In this document: positions 6,344-13,108 of the stretch, in pieces | Numbering within the stretch: position 1 is the stretch's first letter | Layout of the letters: each line of letters begins with the position of its first letter | DNA from: an uncultured Eubacteriales bacterium | GTDB taxonomy: Bacteria > Bacillota > Clostridia > Oscillospirales > Oscillospiraceae | Assembly: GCA_900545805.1 (NCBI GenBank) | Contig: URAL01000027.1 | Location: 1 to 23,032 of the forward strand | Direction: 5' to 3' | Length of the DNA stretch: 23,032 bases | The notes under the pieces: model-generated | Seen by the model: only the letters and a program-made list of their open reading frames with translations | Told to the model about the DNA's origin: nothing | Databases searched by the model: none | Made by a program: the position numbers and the translations under genes

Positions 6344-8095
6344 ATGGAAGAAAACAGGTACACTTTTGAAAATCCCGAATTTAAAGACACTTATCGTCAT
6401 ACCACGAGCCATATCCTCGCTCAGGCCGTAAAGCGTCTGTACCCCGAGGTCAAGCTGGCCATAGGTCCTGCTATAGAGAACGGCTTTTACTATGACTTTG
6501 ACGCTCCGTTTGCCATAACGCCCGAGATTCTCGAGAAGATTGAGGCCGAGATGCGCAAGATCTGCAAGGAGAAGATAAAGCTTGAAAGATTCGAGCTTCC
6601 GCGTGAGGAAGCAATAAAATTCATGGAAGAACGCGAGGAGCCTTACAAGGTCGAGCTTATAAACGATCTGCCCGAGGACGCTGTCATTTCCTTCTACAGG
6701 CAGGGCGACTTCACCGACCTGTGCGCGGGTCCGCACCTTGATTCCACCGGCAGAGTCAAGGGCAATGCCATAAAGCTCACCTCCTGCACCGGCGCATACT
6801 GGCGCGGCGACTCCAACCGCAAGATGCTCCAGCGCATTTACGGTACCTGTTTTATGAAAAAGGATGAGCTCGACGCGTACCTTGCCCGCATCGAGGAGGC
6901 CAAAAAGCGCGATCACCGCAAGCTCGGCAGGGAGCTGGGTCTGTTCATGCTCGCCGAGGAGGGCCCCGGCTTTCCCTTCTTCCTTCCCAAGGGCATGGTT
7001 TTGAAAAACACGCTTATAGATTACTGGCGCGAGATACACAAAAAGTACGGCTATGTTGAGGTCTCGACCCCGATGATCCTCAACCGTCAGCTGTGGGAGA
7101 CCTCCGGACACTGGTTCCACTATAAAGAGAATATGTACACTACCGTCATCGACGGCGAGGACTATGCGATAAAGCCCATGAACTGCCCGGGAGGCATGCT
7201 CGTTTACAAATCCGAGCCGCACTCCTACCGCGATCTGCCCCTGCGTGTGGGCGAGCTCGGCCTTGTTCACCGCCATGAGCTCTCCGGCGCTCTGCACGGC
7301 CTGTTCCGTGTGAGATGCTTCACTCAGGACGATGCGCACATCTTCATGACCTGGGATCAGATGAAGGACGAGATCAAGAACGTCGTCAAGCTCTTTGACG
7401 AGGTCTACTCGCTCTTCGGCCTGCCCTACGAGATCGAGCTGAGCACTATGCCCGACGATCATATGGGCGACGAGAAGGACTGGGAGTTTGCGCAGAACAC
7501 ACTCAAGGAGGCCATCACCGAAATGGGCAAGAGCTTCGTCATAAACGAGGGCGACGGCGCGTTTTACGGCCCGAAGCTCGACTTCCATCTTGAGGACAGC
7601 CTCGGACGTACCTGGCAGTGCGGCACGATACAGCTGGATATGCAGCTGCCCGAGAGATTCGAGCTCGAGTATGTCGGCGCGGACGGCGAGAAGCATCGCC
7701 CCGTCATGATCCACCGCGTCGTGTTTGGATCTATCGAGCGCTTTATCGGCGTTATCACAGAGCATTTTGCCGGCGCGTTCCCGACCTGGCTGGCTCCCGT
7801 TCAGGTAAAGGTCATGCCGATAACCGACCGTGTTGACGACTATGCGAAATCCGTGGCAAGGCTCCTTGATGAGCAGGGCTTCCGCGTCGAGACCGATCTG
7901 CGCAATGAGAAGATCGGCTATAAGATCCGCGAGGCTCAGACTCAGAAGATACCCTACATGATCATCGTCGGCGATAAGGAGGCTGAAAACGGTACCATCT
8001 CAGTGCGCACCCGCGCCGGCGGCGACGAGGGCAGCATGCAGGTCGAGGACTTCATCGCAAAGCTCAGGGAAGAGGTCTCCACCCGCGCAAGATAA
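6344..8095 (+). CDS. thrS: Threonine--tRNA ligase (ThrRS) without the TGS domain
   Basis: A 583-residue cytosolic class II synthetase that charges tRNA-Thr. The editing domain is present: HTTSH (H19, H23) and C127/H131 in DLCAGPHL. The catalytic core has zinc ligands C281 (MNCPGGM), H332 (DDAHIF) and H457 (MIHRVVFGS), motif 2 FRVRCFTQDDAH and motif 3 GSIERFIGVI. The C-terminal anticodon-binding domain starts near residue 486 (VQVKVMPI). Compared with E. coli ThrRS (642 residues; H73, H77, C182, C334, H385, H511, from memory), every key residue is shifted by 53-55. The missing part is therefore the N-terminal TGS domain. The start is firm: AAAGGAG precedes ATG 6344 and the T-box terminator ends at 6326, leaving no room for a longer N-terminus. 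Such short forms occur in some Clostridia, as far as I recall. Confidence 0.97.
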   Translation: MEENRYTFENPEFKDTYRHTTSHILAQAVKRLYPEVKLAIGPAIENGFYYDFDAPFAITPEILEKIEAEMRKICKEKIKLERFELPREEAIKFMEEREEPYKVELINDLPEDAVISFYRQGDFTDLCAGPHLDSTGRVKGNAIKLTSCTGAYWRGDSNRKMLQRIYGTCFMKKDELDAYLARIEEAKKRDHRKLGRELGLFMLAEEGPGFPFFLPKGMVLKNTLIDYWREIHKKYGYVEVSTPMILNRQLWETSGHWFHYKENMYTTVIDGEDYAIKPMNCPGGMLVYKSEPHSYRDLPLRVGELGLVHRHELSGALHGLFRVRCFTQDDAHIFMTWDQMKDEIKNVVKLFDEVYSLFGLPYEIELSTMPDDHMGDEKDWEFAQNTLKEAITEMGKSFVINEGDGAFYGPKLDFHLEDSLGRTWQCGTIQLDMQLPERFELEYVGADGEKHRPVMIHRVVFGSIERFIGVITEHFAGAFPTWLAPVQVKVMPITDRVDDYAKSVARLLDEQGFRVETDLRNEKIGYKIREAQTQKIPYMIIVGDKEAENGTISVRTRAGGDEGSMQVEDFIAKLREEVSTRAR

Positions 8096-8109
8096 GCAAT
8101 AAACAATAT

Positions 8110-8139
8110 AAGCCTGCTCTTTTTGAGTAGGCTTTTTTT
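8110..8139 (+). terminator. Intrinsic terminator after thrS
   Basis: AAGCCTGCTC (8110-8119) pairs with GAGTAGGCTT (8125-8134), with one G-U pair and a five-T loop, followed by a run of Ts to 8139. The next gene starts only 14 bases later. Confidence 0.9.
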
Positions 8140-8153
8140 GAAAGGATAAGCTT

Positions 8154-8633
8154 ATGAAATTACTCTTTAAGCAGCGATTTTTCTCATGGCTTGACAGCTA
8201 TGATATCTACGATGAGGCGGGAAACACCGTCTTTACCGTCGAGGGAAAGCTCGGCTGGGGACACGTCCTGCACATTCTCGACCGCGACGGAAGACACATC
8301 GGCACGGTGCGCGAGCGCGTTCTCACGTTTTTTGAGCCGAAGTTCGAGATATACCGCGGCGAGGATGAATACATCGGCTGTATAACAAAGCGCCTTGCCT
8401 TGTTCAAGCAGCAATTCGACATCGATTTTAACGGCTGGCAGGTCGACGGCGATTTTTGGGCCTGGGATTACACTGTCAAAGGTCCGCACGGCGAGGCGAT
8501 AGCGACGATAACAAAGGAACTGTTTAACTGGACGGACACCTATTCCGTAGATGTGATCGATCCCGACAACGCCCTTTGCGTTCTCATGCTCGTTCTCGCT
8601 ATCGATGCGGAAAAATGCAGCAGAAACGGCTGA
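8154..8633 (+). CDS. LURP-one-related (YxjI-like) family protein
   Basis: A 159-residue protein with the alternating short beta-strand pattern of the LOR/YxjI (tubby-like) fold: FKQRFFSWLDSYDIYDEAGNT, then VFTVEGKLGWGHVLHILD, GRHIGTVRERVLTFFEPKFEIY and a WQVDGDFWAWDYTV strand pair. No catalytic motif, signal peptide or membrane segment is visible. Bacterial members are of unknown function; the fold resembles phospholipid-binding Tubby C-terminal domains and plant LURP1 defence proteins. AAAGGA lies about 8 bases before ATG. There is no room for a promoter between the thrS terminator and this gene, so it is probably expressed by readthrough from thrS. It ends before a strong shared terminator. 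Confidence 0.82.
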   Translation: MKLLFKQRFFSWLDSYDIYDEAGNTVFTVEGKLGWGHVLHILDRDGRHIGTVRERVLTFFEPKFEIYRGEDEYIGCITKRLALFKQQFDIDFNGWQVDGDFWAWDYTVKGPHGEAIATITKELFNWTDTYSVDVIDPDNALCVLMLVLAIDAEKCSRNG

Positions 8634-8642
8634 TCTGACAGC

Positions 8643-8671
8643 AAAAAAGCTCCCCGCCGGGGAGCTTTTTT
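8643..8671. terminator. Bidirectional intrinsic terminator
   Basis: AAAAAAGCTCCCC (8643-8655) and GGGGAGCTTTTTT (8659-8671) form a perfect 13-base stem with a three-base loop. With A-run and T-run at the two ends it can stop transcription of both the LURP-one-related gene (plus strand) and the nitroreductase operon (minus strand), which converge here. Confidence 0.95.
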
Positions 8672-8681
8672 ATGCTTAAAA

Positions 8682-9203
8682 TCAAATTTTGAATACACGG
8701 TCTTCGCGCACGGGCTTTGCCTCCGGCTTTTCGCCGTCGGGATAGCCGAGAATGCAGTGGCCGACGCCGATATACTCGTCGCCGATGCCGGCGCTGCGCA
8801 GTATCCTGCGCGCCTCGGGCATTTCAAACACTTCCTTTGCCCTGTTTATCCAGCATGAGCCGAGACCGAGAGCATTTGCCGCGTTCATGAGATTTCCGAG
8901 AACGAGACTGCCGTCCTCGACGTGCGTGGGGATATTGCGGTCGGACAGCACGACGATGACCGTCGGTGCGCCGTAAAACGGATCAATGCCCTCCTTGCCC
9001 ATGACGAGCGCGTTGAGCTTCGACAACAGCTGTATCGTCGCCTTATCCTGTACAACGAGCAGCACAGTCGGCTGACGGTTCATAGCAGACGGCGCGGCAA
9101 GGCCGGCCTTCAGAACGCTCTTGAGCTCGTCGTCCGATATCTGCCCGGGCTTGTACGATCTTATGCTTCTGCGTTCAAGCAGGTTATCCAGAGCCTTATT
9201 CAT
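8682..9203 (-). CDS. Nitroreductase family protein (FMN-dependent)
   Basis: A 173-residue member of the nitroreductase fold, a homodimeric FMN flavoenzyme using NAD(P)H. The N-terminal LERRSIRSYKPGQISDDEL holds the FMN phosphate-binding arginines. APSAMNRQP follows, with the AANALGLGSCWI helix and the GHCILGYPDGEKP loop near the C-terminus, all typical of the family. The substrate cannot be told. The frame opens farther upstream, but ATG at 9203 fits the family N-terminus; it has a weak GAAG ribosome site inside the preceding gene. An ATG at 9212 in the same frame is an alternative. It overlaps the preceding gene by eight bases, so coupling is likely. It is the last gene of the minus-strand operon. 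Confidence 0.9.
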   Translation of the reverse strand: MNKALDNLLERRSIRSYKPGQISDDELKSVLKAGLAAPSAMNRQPTVLLVVQDKATIQLLSKLNALVMGKEGIDPFYGAPTVIVVLSDRNIPTHVEDGSLVLGNLMNAANALGLGSCWINRAKEVFEMPEARRILRSAGIGDEYIGVGHCILGYPDGEKPEAKPVREDRVFKI

Positions 9204-9591
9204 GATTGTCATCTTCAATATCGTAGAATTCGGCGTACTCGCCGCCGTTTTTTCCGGCCTCGACCGCCGCCTTGGCTGCCTCGAGCTCCTCGCGCATTTT
9301 TTCAATGCGCTCGTCCATTGCCCTGAGCTCATCAAAAAGGGGAGCGTAGCGCTCGCCGGGGTTATCGCGGTTTTCGTCGTAGCAGAGTCTGCCGATCTCG
9401 ATGAACACCTTGTTCTGCTCCTCGAGCTCTCCGTTTATCTGAAGGGTGAGCTTTGCTATGTTTGCATAGCAGCGCGCCGTTGTGCTGCCCTTGTCGTAGG
9501 CCTCCTTCAGACCGCCGCTTTCAACATAGTCCTTTGCCTTTTTGGTAACGCTGTTGAGCGTTCCCTTGAGAATGCTTTTGTAATCTGCCAT
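9196..9591 (-). CDS. Small hypothetical helical protein
   Basis: A 131-residue protein that I do not recognise. It is soluble and mostly helical, with no signal peptide or membrane segment. The N-terminal part (MADYKSILKGTLNSVTKKAK) looks amphipathic. The middle has a cysteine pair spaced about 28 residues apart (TARCYAN and GRLCYDE). Residues of about 86-112 (LRAMDERIEKMREELEAAKA) are a likely coiled coil, and the tail is acidic. The layout resembles small Clostridial proteins annotated only as hypothetical or zinc-ribbon-related, but no zinc-ribbon motif is present. AAAGGAG lies about 10 bases before ATG. It begins four bases after lgt ends and overlaps the nitroreductase gene by eight bases, so it belongs to the operon. 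Confidence 0.8.
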   Translation of the reverse strand: MADYKSILKGTLNSVTKKAKDYVESGGLKEAYDKGSTTARCYANIAKLTLQINGELEEQNKVFIEIGRLCYDENRDNPGERYAPLFDELRAMDERIEKMREELEAAKAAVEAGKNGGEYAEFYDIEDDNHE

Positions 9592-9595
9592 GATG

Positions 9596-10489
9596 TTAGC
9601 TCCTTTCCTGCCCGTCGGGATTTTTCGTCCGCTTGCTGCGGTTCACGAAAAGCTCGTCGGGCGAATGCTTTTTTCTTGCGTTTATTATGAGAATGACCGC
9701 TGCCGCCAGTGCGCTTACTATTGCCAGAAGCTGCGATATGCGGATATCGCTTGAGCCTATATACAGGCTGTCGGTTCGCAGACCCTCTACCCAGGCTCTG
9801 CCCAGACCGTACCACAGGACGTACAGCCAGGTAAACTGTCCGTCATATTTCCTCGCGCCGCGGCGCAGGAGTATGTACAGTATGATAAGCCCCGCGAAGT
9901 TCCATAAACTCTCATATAAAAACGTCGGGTGGACATAGACCGTAACGCCGTCGGGAGTTGTGAGTCCCATGCGGCAGAATATATCGGTTTCCACGCCGAA
10001 GGCCTCACGGTTTATGAAATTGCCCCAGCGGCCTATGGCCTGACCGATCAGCAGGCCGAACGCTGCGAGATCGCCCAGCGCGAGCACGGGGAGCTTTTTC
10101 TTTTTGCAGACCAGAACGCCGGTTATAACGCCCGCGATTATGCCGCCGTAGATGGCAAGCCCGCCGTCGCGCACGGAGAATATCTCCGAGGGATTTGCGA
10201 TGAAATAGTCGAGCTTGAACAGAACGTAGTACAGCCTTGCGCCTATTATGCAGGTCGGGATGAGCCATATGACGAAGTCAAAAAGATCGTCGGACGTAAG
10301 GCCGAATTTCGACGCCTGCTTTGCACAGAAAAGCGCCGCGAGGATAAAGCCTGTGGCTATTATCACGCCGTAAAAGTATATCTCGAGGCCAAAGACCGTG
10401 AAGCCGTAGGGGGGATCGATGCTCCAATCCCCCAGCATGGGGAAGCTTATCGCCGCGTCGCGCAGCATGGTCGAAGTGAGAAAATTCAT
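9596..10489 (-). CDS. lgt: Prolipoprotein diacylglyceryl transferase
   Basis: A 297-residue polytopic membrane enzyme that moves diacylglycerol from phosphatidylglycerol to the lipobox cysteine of prolipoproteins, the first step of lipoprotein maturation. Features include about seven membrane helices; the RDGGLAIYGGIIAG segment; the Lgt signature GRWGNFINREAFG with R154 and N157; HPTFLYESLWN; and GLGRAWVEGLRTDSLY carrying the second conserved arginine. The C-terminal tail after the last helix is basic. AAAGG lies inside the end of the upstream peptidase gene, whose stop is seven bases before this ATG. The gene sits in an operon with two M16 peptidase homologues; the pairing seems to reflect shared transcription, with no clear functional link. 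Confidence 0.97.
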   Translation of the reverse strand: MNFLTSTMLRDAAISFPMLGDWSIDPPYGFTVFGLEIYFYGVIIATGFILAALFCAKQASKFGLTSDDLFDFVIWLIPTCIIGARLYYVLFKLDYFIANPSEIFSVRDGGLAIYGGIIAGVITGVLVCKKKKLPVLALGDLAAFGLLIGQAIGRWGNFINREAFGVETDIFCRMGLTTPDGVTVYVHPTFLYESLWNFAGLIILYILLRRGARKYDGQFTWLYVLWYGLGRAWVEGLRTDSLYIGSSDIRISQLLAIVSALAAAVILIINARKKHSPDELFVNRSKRTKNPDGQERS

Positions 10490-10496
10490 AGGTTTA

Positions 10497-11774
10497 TCAC
10501 GCCTTTACGGGGTTAATGACGCTCATAGCGAGCCTGTCGGGAGTCATGAAGGACTTGAGGAAGTCCTCGCACTCGCGCTTTTCTATGCTCTCGAGCACTT
10601 CATATGCGTCCAGCGCGCAGTAGCCGCCGAAAACGCCGTCGGCAAGCGAAAGACACAGATTGTCAAAGTCCTCAAGACCGCGCAGACGCGAACCGAAGGA
10701 CGCACGCCTTGCCGCCTCGAAAGCAGCCGCGTCAATGCCGTCGGTAAACACGTGCTCAAGCTCTGAGCTTAGCTCTCCAAGCACCTTCTGAGGGGATGCG
10801 CTCTCGCCGCCGAGCATGATTGTCGCCGTTCCGGCGGTGTAGTCTATCTCATAATCATAGTCGCGGTTGAGCGTGCCGTCGGCGTACAGCCGGTTGTAAA
10901 ACGCCGCCGAGGTTCCGAACACCGTGCGAAGCGCGAGCTGAGCAACTATCCTCTGGCGCAGCAGAGCGTCGCCATCCGGCGCAGGGGAGACCTTTGCACC
11001 GATGAGAAACTGCGGCGCGGAGACCTCCATCTGCTCCTCATTATAGCTTTTTACCGGCTTTTCCGATTCGGGCTCTCCCATGTCCGCCTTCGGGATCTCC
11101 GCCTTTTCGTGCGGAAGAAGCTCGTCGGCAATGCCGAATATTCTTTCCGGATCGCAGTCGCCCGCGACGCACAGCGTCATGTTCGACGGAGCGTAAAAGA
11201 CCTTATGACAATCGTAAAGCGTCTCAGCGGTAATCTCGGCTATGCTCTCAATGCTGCCCGCGACCTGATCGCGGATGGGATTGTGCTCATACAGCATACG
11301 CATGAGCCTGTTGTACACGACATGGCCGGGGTTATCCTCAACCATGCATATCTCCTGGCCTATGATGCCCTGCTCCTTGTCTACGGTCTCCTGCGTGAAG
11401 TACGGAGTGGAGACAAATTTCAAAAGCATGCGCAGGTTCTCCTCAAAGCCAGAGGTGCAGTCGAAAAAGTACGCGGTCATACCGCTCGATGTGAATGCGT
11501 TCGGCTGAGCGCCGTTTGACGAAAGCACGCTCAGCGCGTTGTCGCCGTCGGGCATATCGAACATCTTATGCTCAAGAAAATGCGCGACTCCTGCCGGGGT
11601 ATCGTGCATAACGCCGCCGAGAGAAAAGCGCCTGTGCGCACCGCCGTAATTTGTCGCAAAAACGGCGTAGGAAAGCCGGAAGCCGGGTTTTGTCACGACG
11701 TTTATCGTAAGTCCGTTTTTGAGCTGACCCACGTACAGATCCTCGCCGATCCGTTCATACCTCTTATGCTTCAT
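10497..11774 (-). CDS. M16 family zinc peptidase, active subunit (YmfH-like)
   Basis: A 425-residue M16 metallopeptidase-like protein. The inverted zinc motif HFLEH (H65, E68, H69) is intact, followed by the usual first-domain sequence (FTSSGMTAYFFDCTSGFEENLRMLLKFV) and the second M16 half (LCVAGDCDPERI, AQLALRTVFGTSAAFYNRLY). The frame opens earlier, but ATG 11774 begins a normal family N-terminus (MKHKRYERIGEDLYVGQLKNGL) and has a GAGGAGG ribosome site. The gene overlaps the upstream M16 gene by 11 bases. In Bacillus the YmfF/YmfH pair has been linked to 5-aminopentanol modification of EF-P; whether that holds here is inference, as no efp gene is in the window. Confidence 0.92.
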   Translation of the reverse strand: MKHKRYERIGEDLYVGQLKNGLTINVVTKPGFRLSYAVFATNYGGAHRRFSLGGVMHDTPAGVAHFLEHKMFDMPDGDNALSVLSSNGAQPNAFTSSGMTAYFFDCTSGFEENLRMLLKFVSTPYFTQETVDKEQGIIGQEICMVEDNPGHVVYNRLMRMLYEHNPIRDQVAGSIESIAEITAETLYDCHKVFYAPSNMTLCVAGDCDPERIFGIADELLPHEKAEIPKADMGEPESEKPVKSYNEEQMEVSAPQFLIGAKVSPAPDGDALLRQRIVAQLALRTVFGTSAAFYNRLYADGTLNRDYDYEIDYTAGTATIMLGGESASPQKVLGELSSELEHVFTDGIDAAAFEAARRASFGSRLRGLEDFDNLCLSLADGVFGGYCALDAYEVLESIEKRECEDFLKSFMTPDRLAMSVINPVKA

Positions 11775-13062
11775 CGCCGTCCTCCTCTCCGTTTCCGCGC
11801 AGATAATACACAGCGTCGGGCACCACGCTGCGTGCGATCTCAACGACAGCGTCAAGCTCGACGCACTCGACCGCCGCCGCTAACTCCTCGGGGCTGAGCT
11901 CGAGCCCGTCGATGGCGTTTGCAAGGTAAAAGCCCTCAAGATTATATTGCGAATCAGAAATAGCACGCAGATCGGACGCGACGCTTTTCTTCGCGGCTGT
12001 GAGCTCATCAGCGCCCACATCGCCGCGTCTGACGGCCTCAAGCTGAGCCTCTATCTCCGCCTTTGCAGCGTCGAATTTATCAAAATCAACTCCGGAGGAG
12101 ACGATCATGAGTCCCTTGTGCAGATCGACGAGCGAGCTTGCGTAGTAGCAAAGCGAGAGCTTCTCTCGAACGTTCATGAATAGCTTTGAGGTCACGCAGC
12201 CGCCGAATACGGCGTTAAAAACATATATTGCCGCGATATCTGGATCGTCCATGCACTCACCGAGACGATAGCCCATGACGAGCTTGCCCTGAGTGACACT
12301 CAGCTCATCGGAAAATTCACGCACGTTCTCATCAACGGAATTCATGCGTATATCCGTTCCGATATCGTAATCGATCTCGCCCCTCGGCATACCGCTGAGC
12401 GCGTCGGAGAGCTTATCGGCGACGAAGTCCGCGCCGAGGCTTCCACAGTAGAATATCTCAACAGGGCAGGTCATTATGAGATTGCGGTAGTGCTTTGTGA
12501 GCTTCTGATAGTAGATGCTCTCGGCCGTATCCTCCGTGCCGAGGCGCGAAACGGCGAAGGGCTCGTAGCAGCACATCTGCTCGATTAGCCTTTGCATCGC
12601 CCACGAGCGCTTATCGTTGAGCCTGCTCCTTATGCTGTCAAGAAGCTTTGCCTTCTCGCTCTCGACATAGTCGGGAAGCAGAAGACCGCCCTTTGTGCAG
12701 GGCGTGAGCAGTATCTCACCGCAGAGGCTGGAGATGCTTTCAAAAATGCCGCTGCCGTCGGGCAGGTATTTATCGTCGGCAAAGCTGGCAAGAAAGCCAA
12801 TACACTGTATTTCGCCGATCTTGCGCACGACGGGCTCCATATAGCTGCCGTACAGTCCGTCAAGCTCGGCGGCAAGAGACTGCATATCCGTGTGATACCT
12901 GCTGCCGCGGCGCAGGACATAAGGAATGAGCGCGTTCTGTGCCGCCGTTTCGCGGTCTAACTGAGTCAGCAGACTGATGCTTAGGCAGCCGGTCTTGAAT
13001 TTATCGCTCCGGAGCGCTGTAAGCCATACGCCCGGGAGTATCTCTCTCCTGATATTCTCCAT
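11764..13062 (-). CDS. M16 family peptidase homologue, non-catalytic subunit (YmfF-like)
   Basis: A 432-residue M16-fold protein that lacks HxxEH: the matching place reads LIPYVLRRGSRYHTD, so zinc binding should be lost. This is the pattern of the inactive partner in heterodimeric M16 peptidases. Both halves of the fold are recognisable: AAELDGLYGSYMEPVVRKIGEIQCIGF in the first and YVFNAVFGGCVTSKLFMNVREKLSLCYYA with a following TAAKKSVASDLRAISDS helix in the second. The open frame extends far upstream into the glucan synthase gene, but ATG 13062 has AAGGAGGT eight bases before it and fits the family start. It is the first gene of the operon and overlaps the active partner by 11 bases, which fits equal production of both subunits. 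Confidence 0.9.
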   Translation of the reverse strand: MENIRREILPGVWLTALRSDKFKTGCLSISLLTQLDRETAAQNALIPYVLRRGSRYHTDMQSLAAELDGLYGSYMEPVVRKIGEIQCIGFLASFADDKYLPDGSGIFESISSLCGEILLTPCTKGGLLLPDYVESEKAKLLDSIRSRLNDKRSWAMQRLIEQMCCYEPFAVSRLGTEDTAESIYYQKLTKHYRNLIMTCPVEIFYCGSLGADFVADKLSDALSGMPRGEIDYDIGTDIRMNSVDENVREFSDELSVTQGKLVMGYRLGECMDDPDIAAIYVFNAVFGGCVTSKLFMNVREKLSLCYYASSLVDLHKGLMIVSSGVDFDKFDAAKAEIEAQLEAVRRGDVGADELTAAKKSVASDLRAISDSQYNLEGFYLANAIDGLELSPEELAAAVECVELDAVVEIARSVVPDAVYYLRGNGEEDGDEA

Positions 13063-13093
13063 GGCACGACCTCCTTCAACTTTATAATAAATC

Positions 13094-13102
13094 AGTATAG
13101 CA
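13094..13102 (-). promoter_or_regulatory. Probable extended -10 promoter of the ymfF-like operon
   Basis: Read on the minus strand, TATACT (13094-13099) is preceded by TGC (13100-13102), an extended -10. No good -35 hexamer is seen; it would fall in the 3' end of the large upstream gene. It lies in the 46-base gap before the first M16 gene. Confidence 0.55.
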
Positions 13103-13108
13103 CACTTT

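Noticed and set aside
6311..7765. A 484-codon open frame on the minus strand opposite thrS
   Set aside because: It lies entirely antisense to a well-supported thrS and its T-box terminator. The protein has no family features. Long antisense frames are expected in GC-biased genes.
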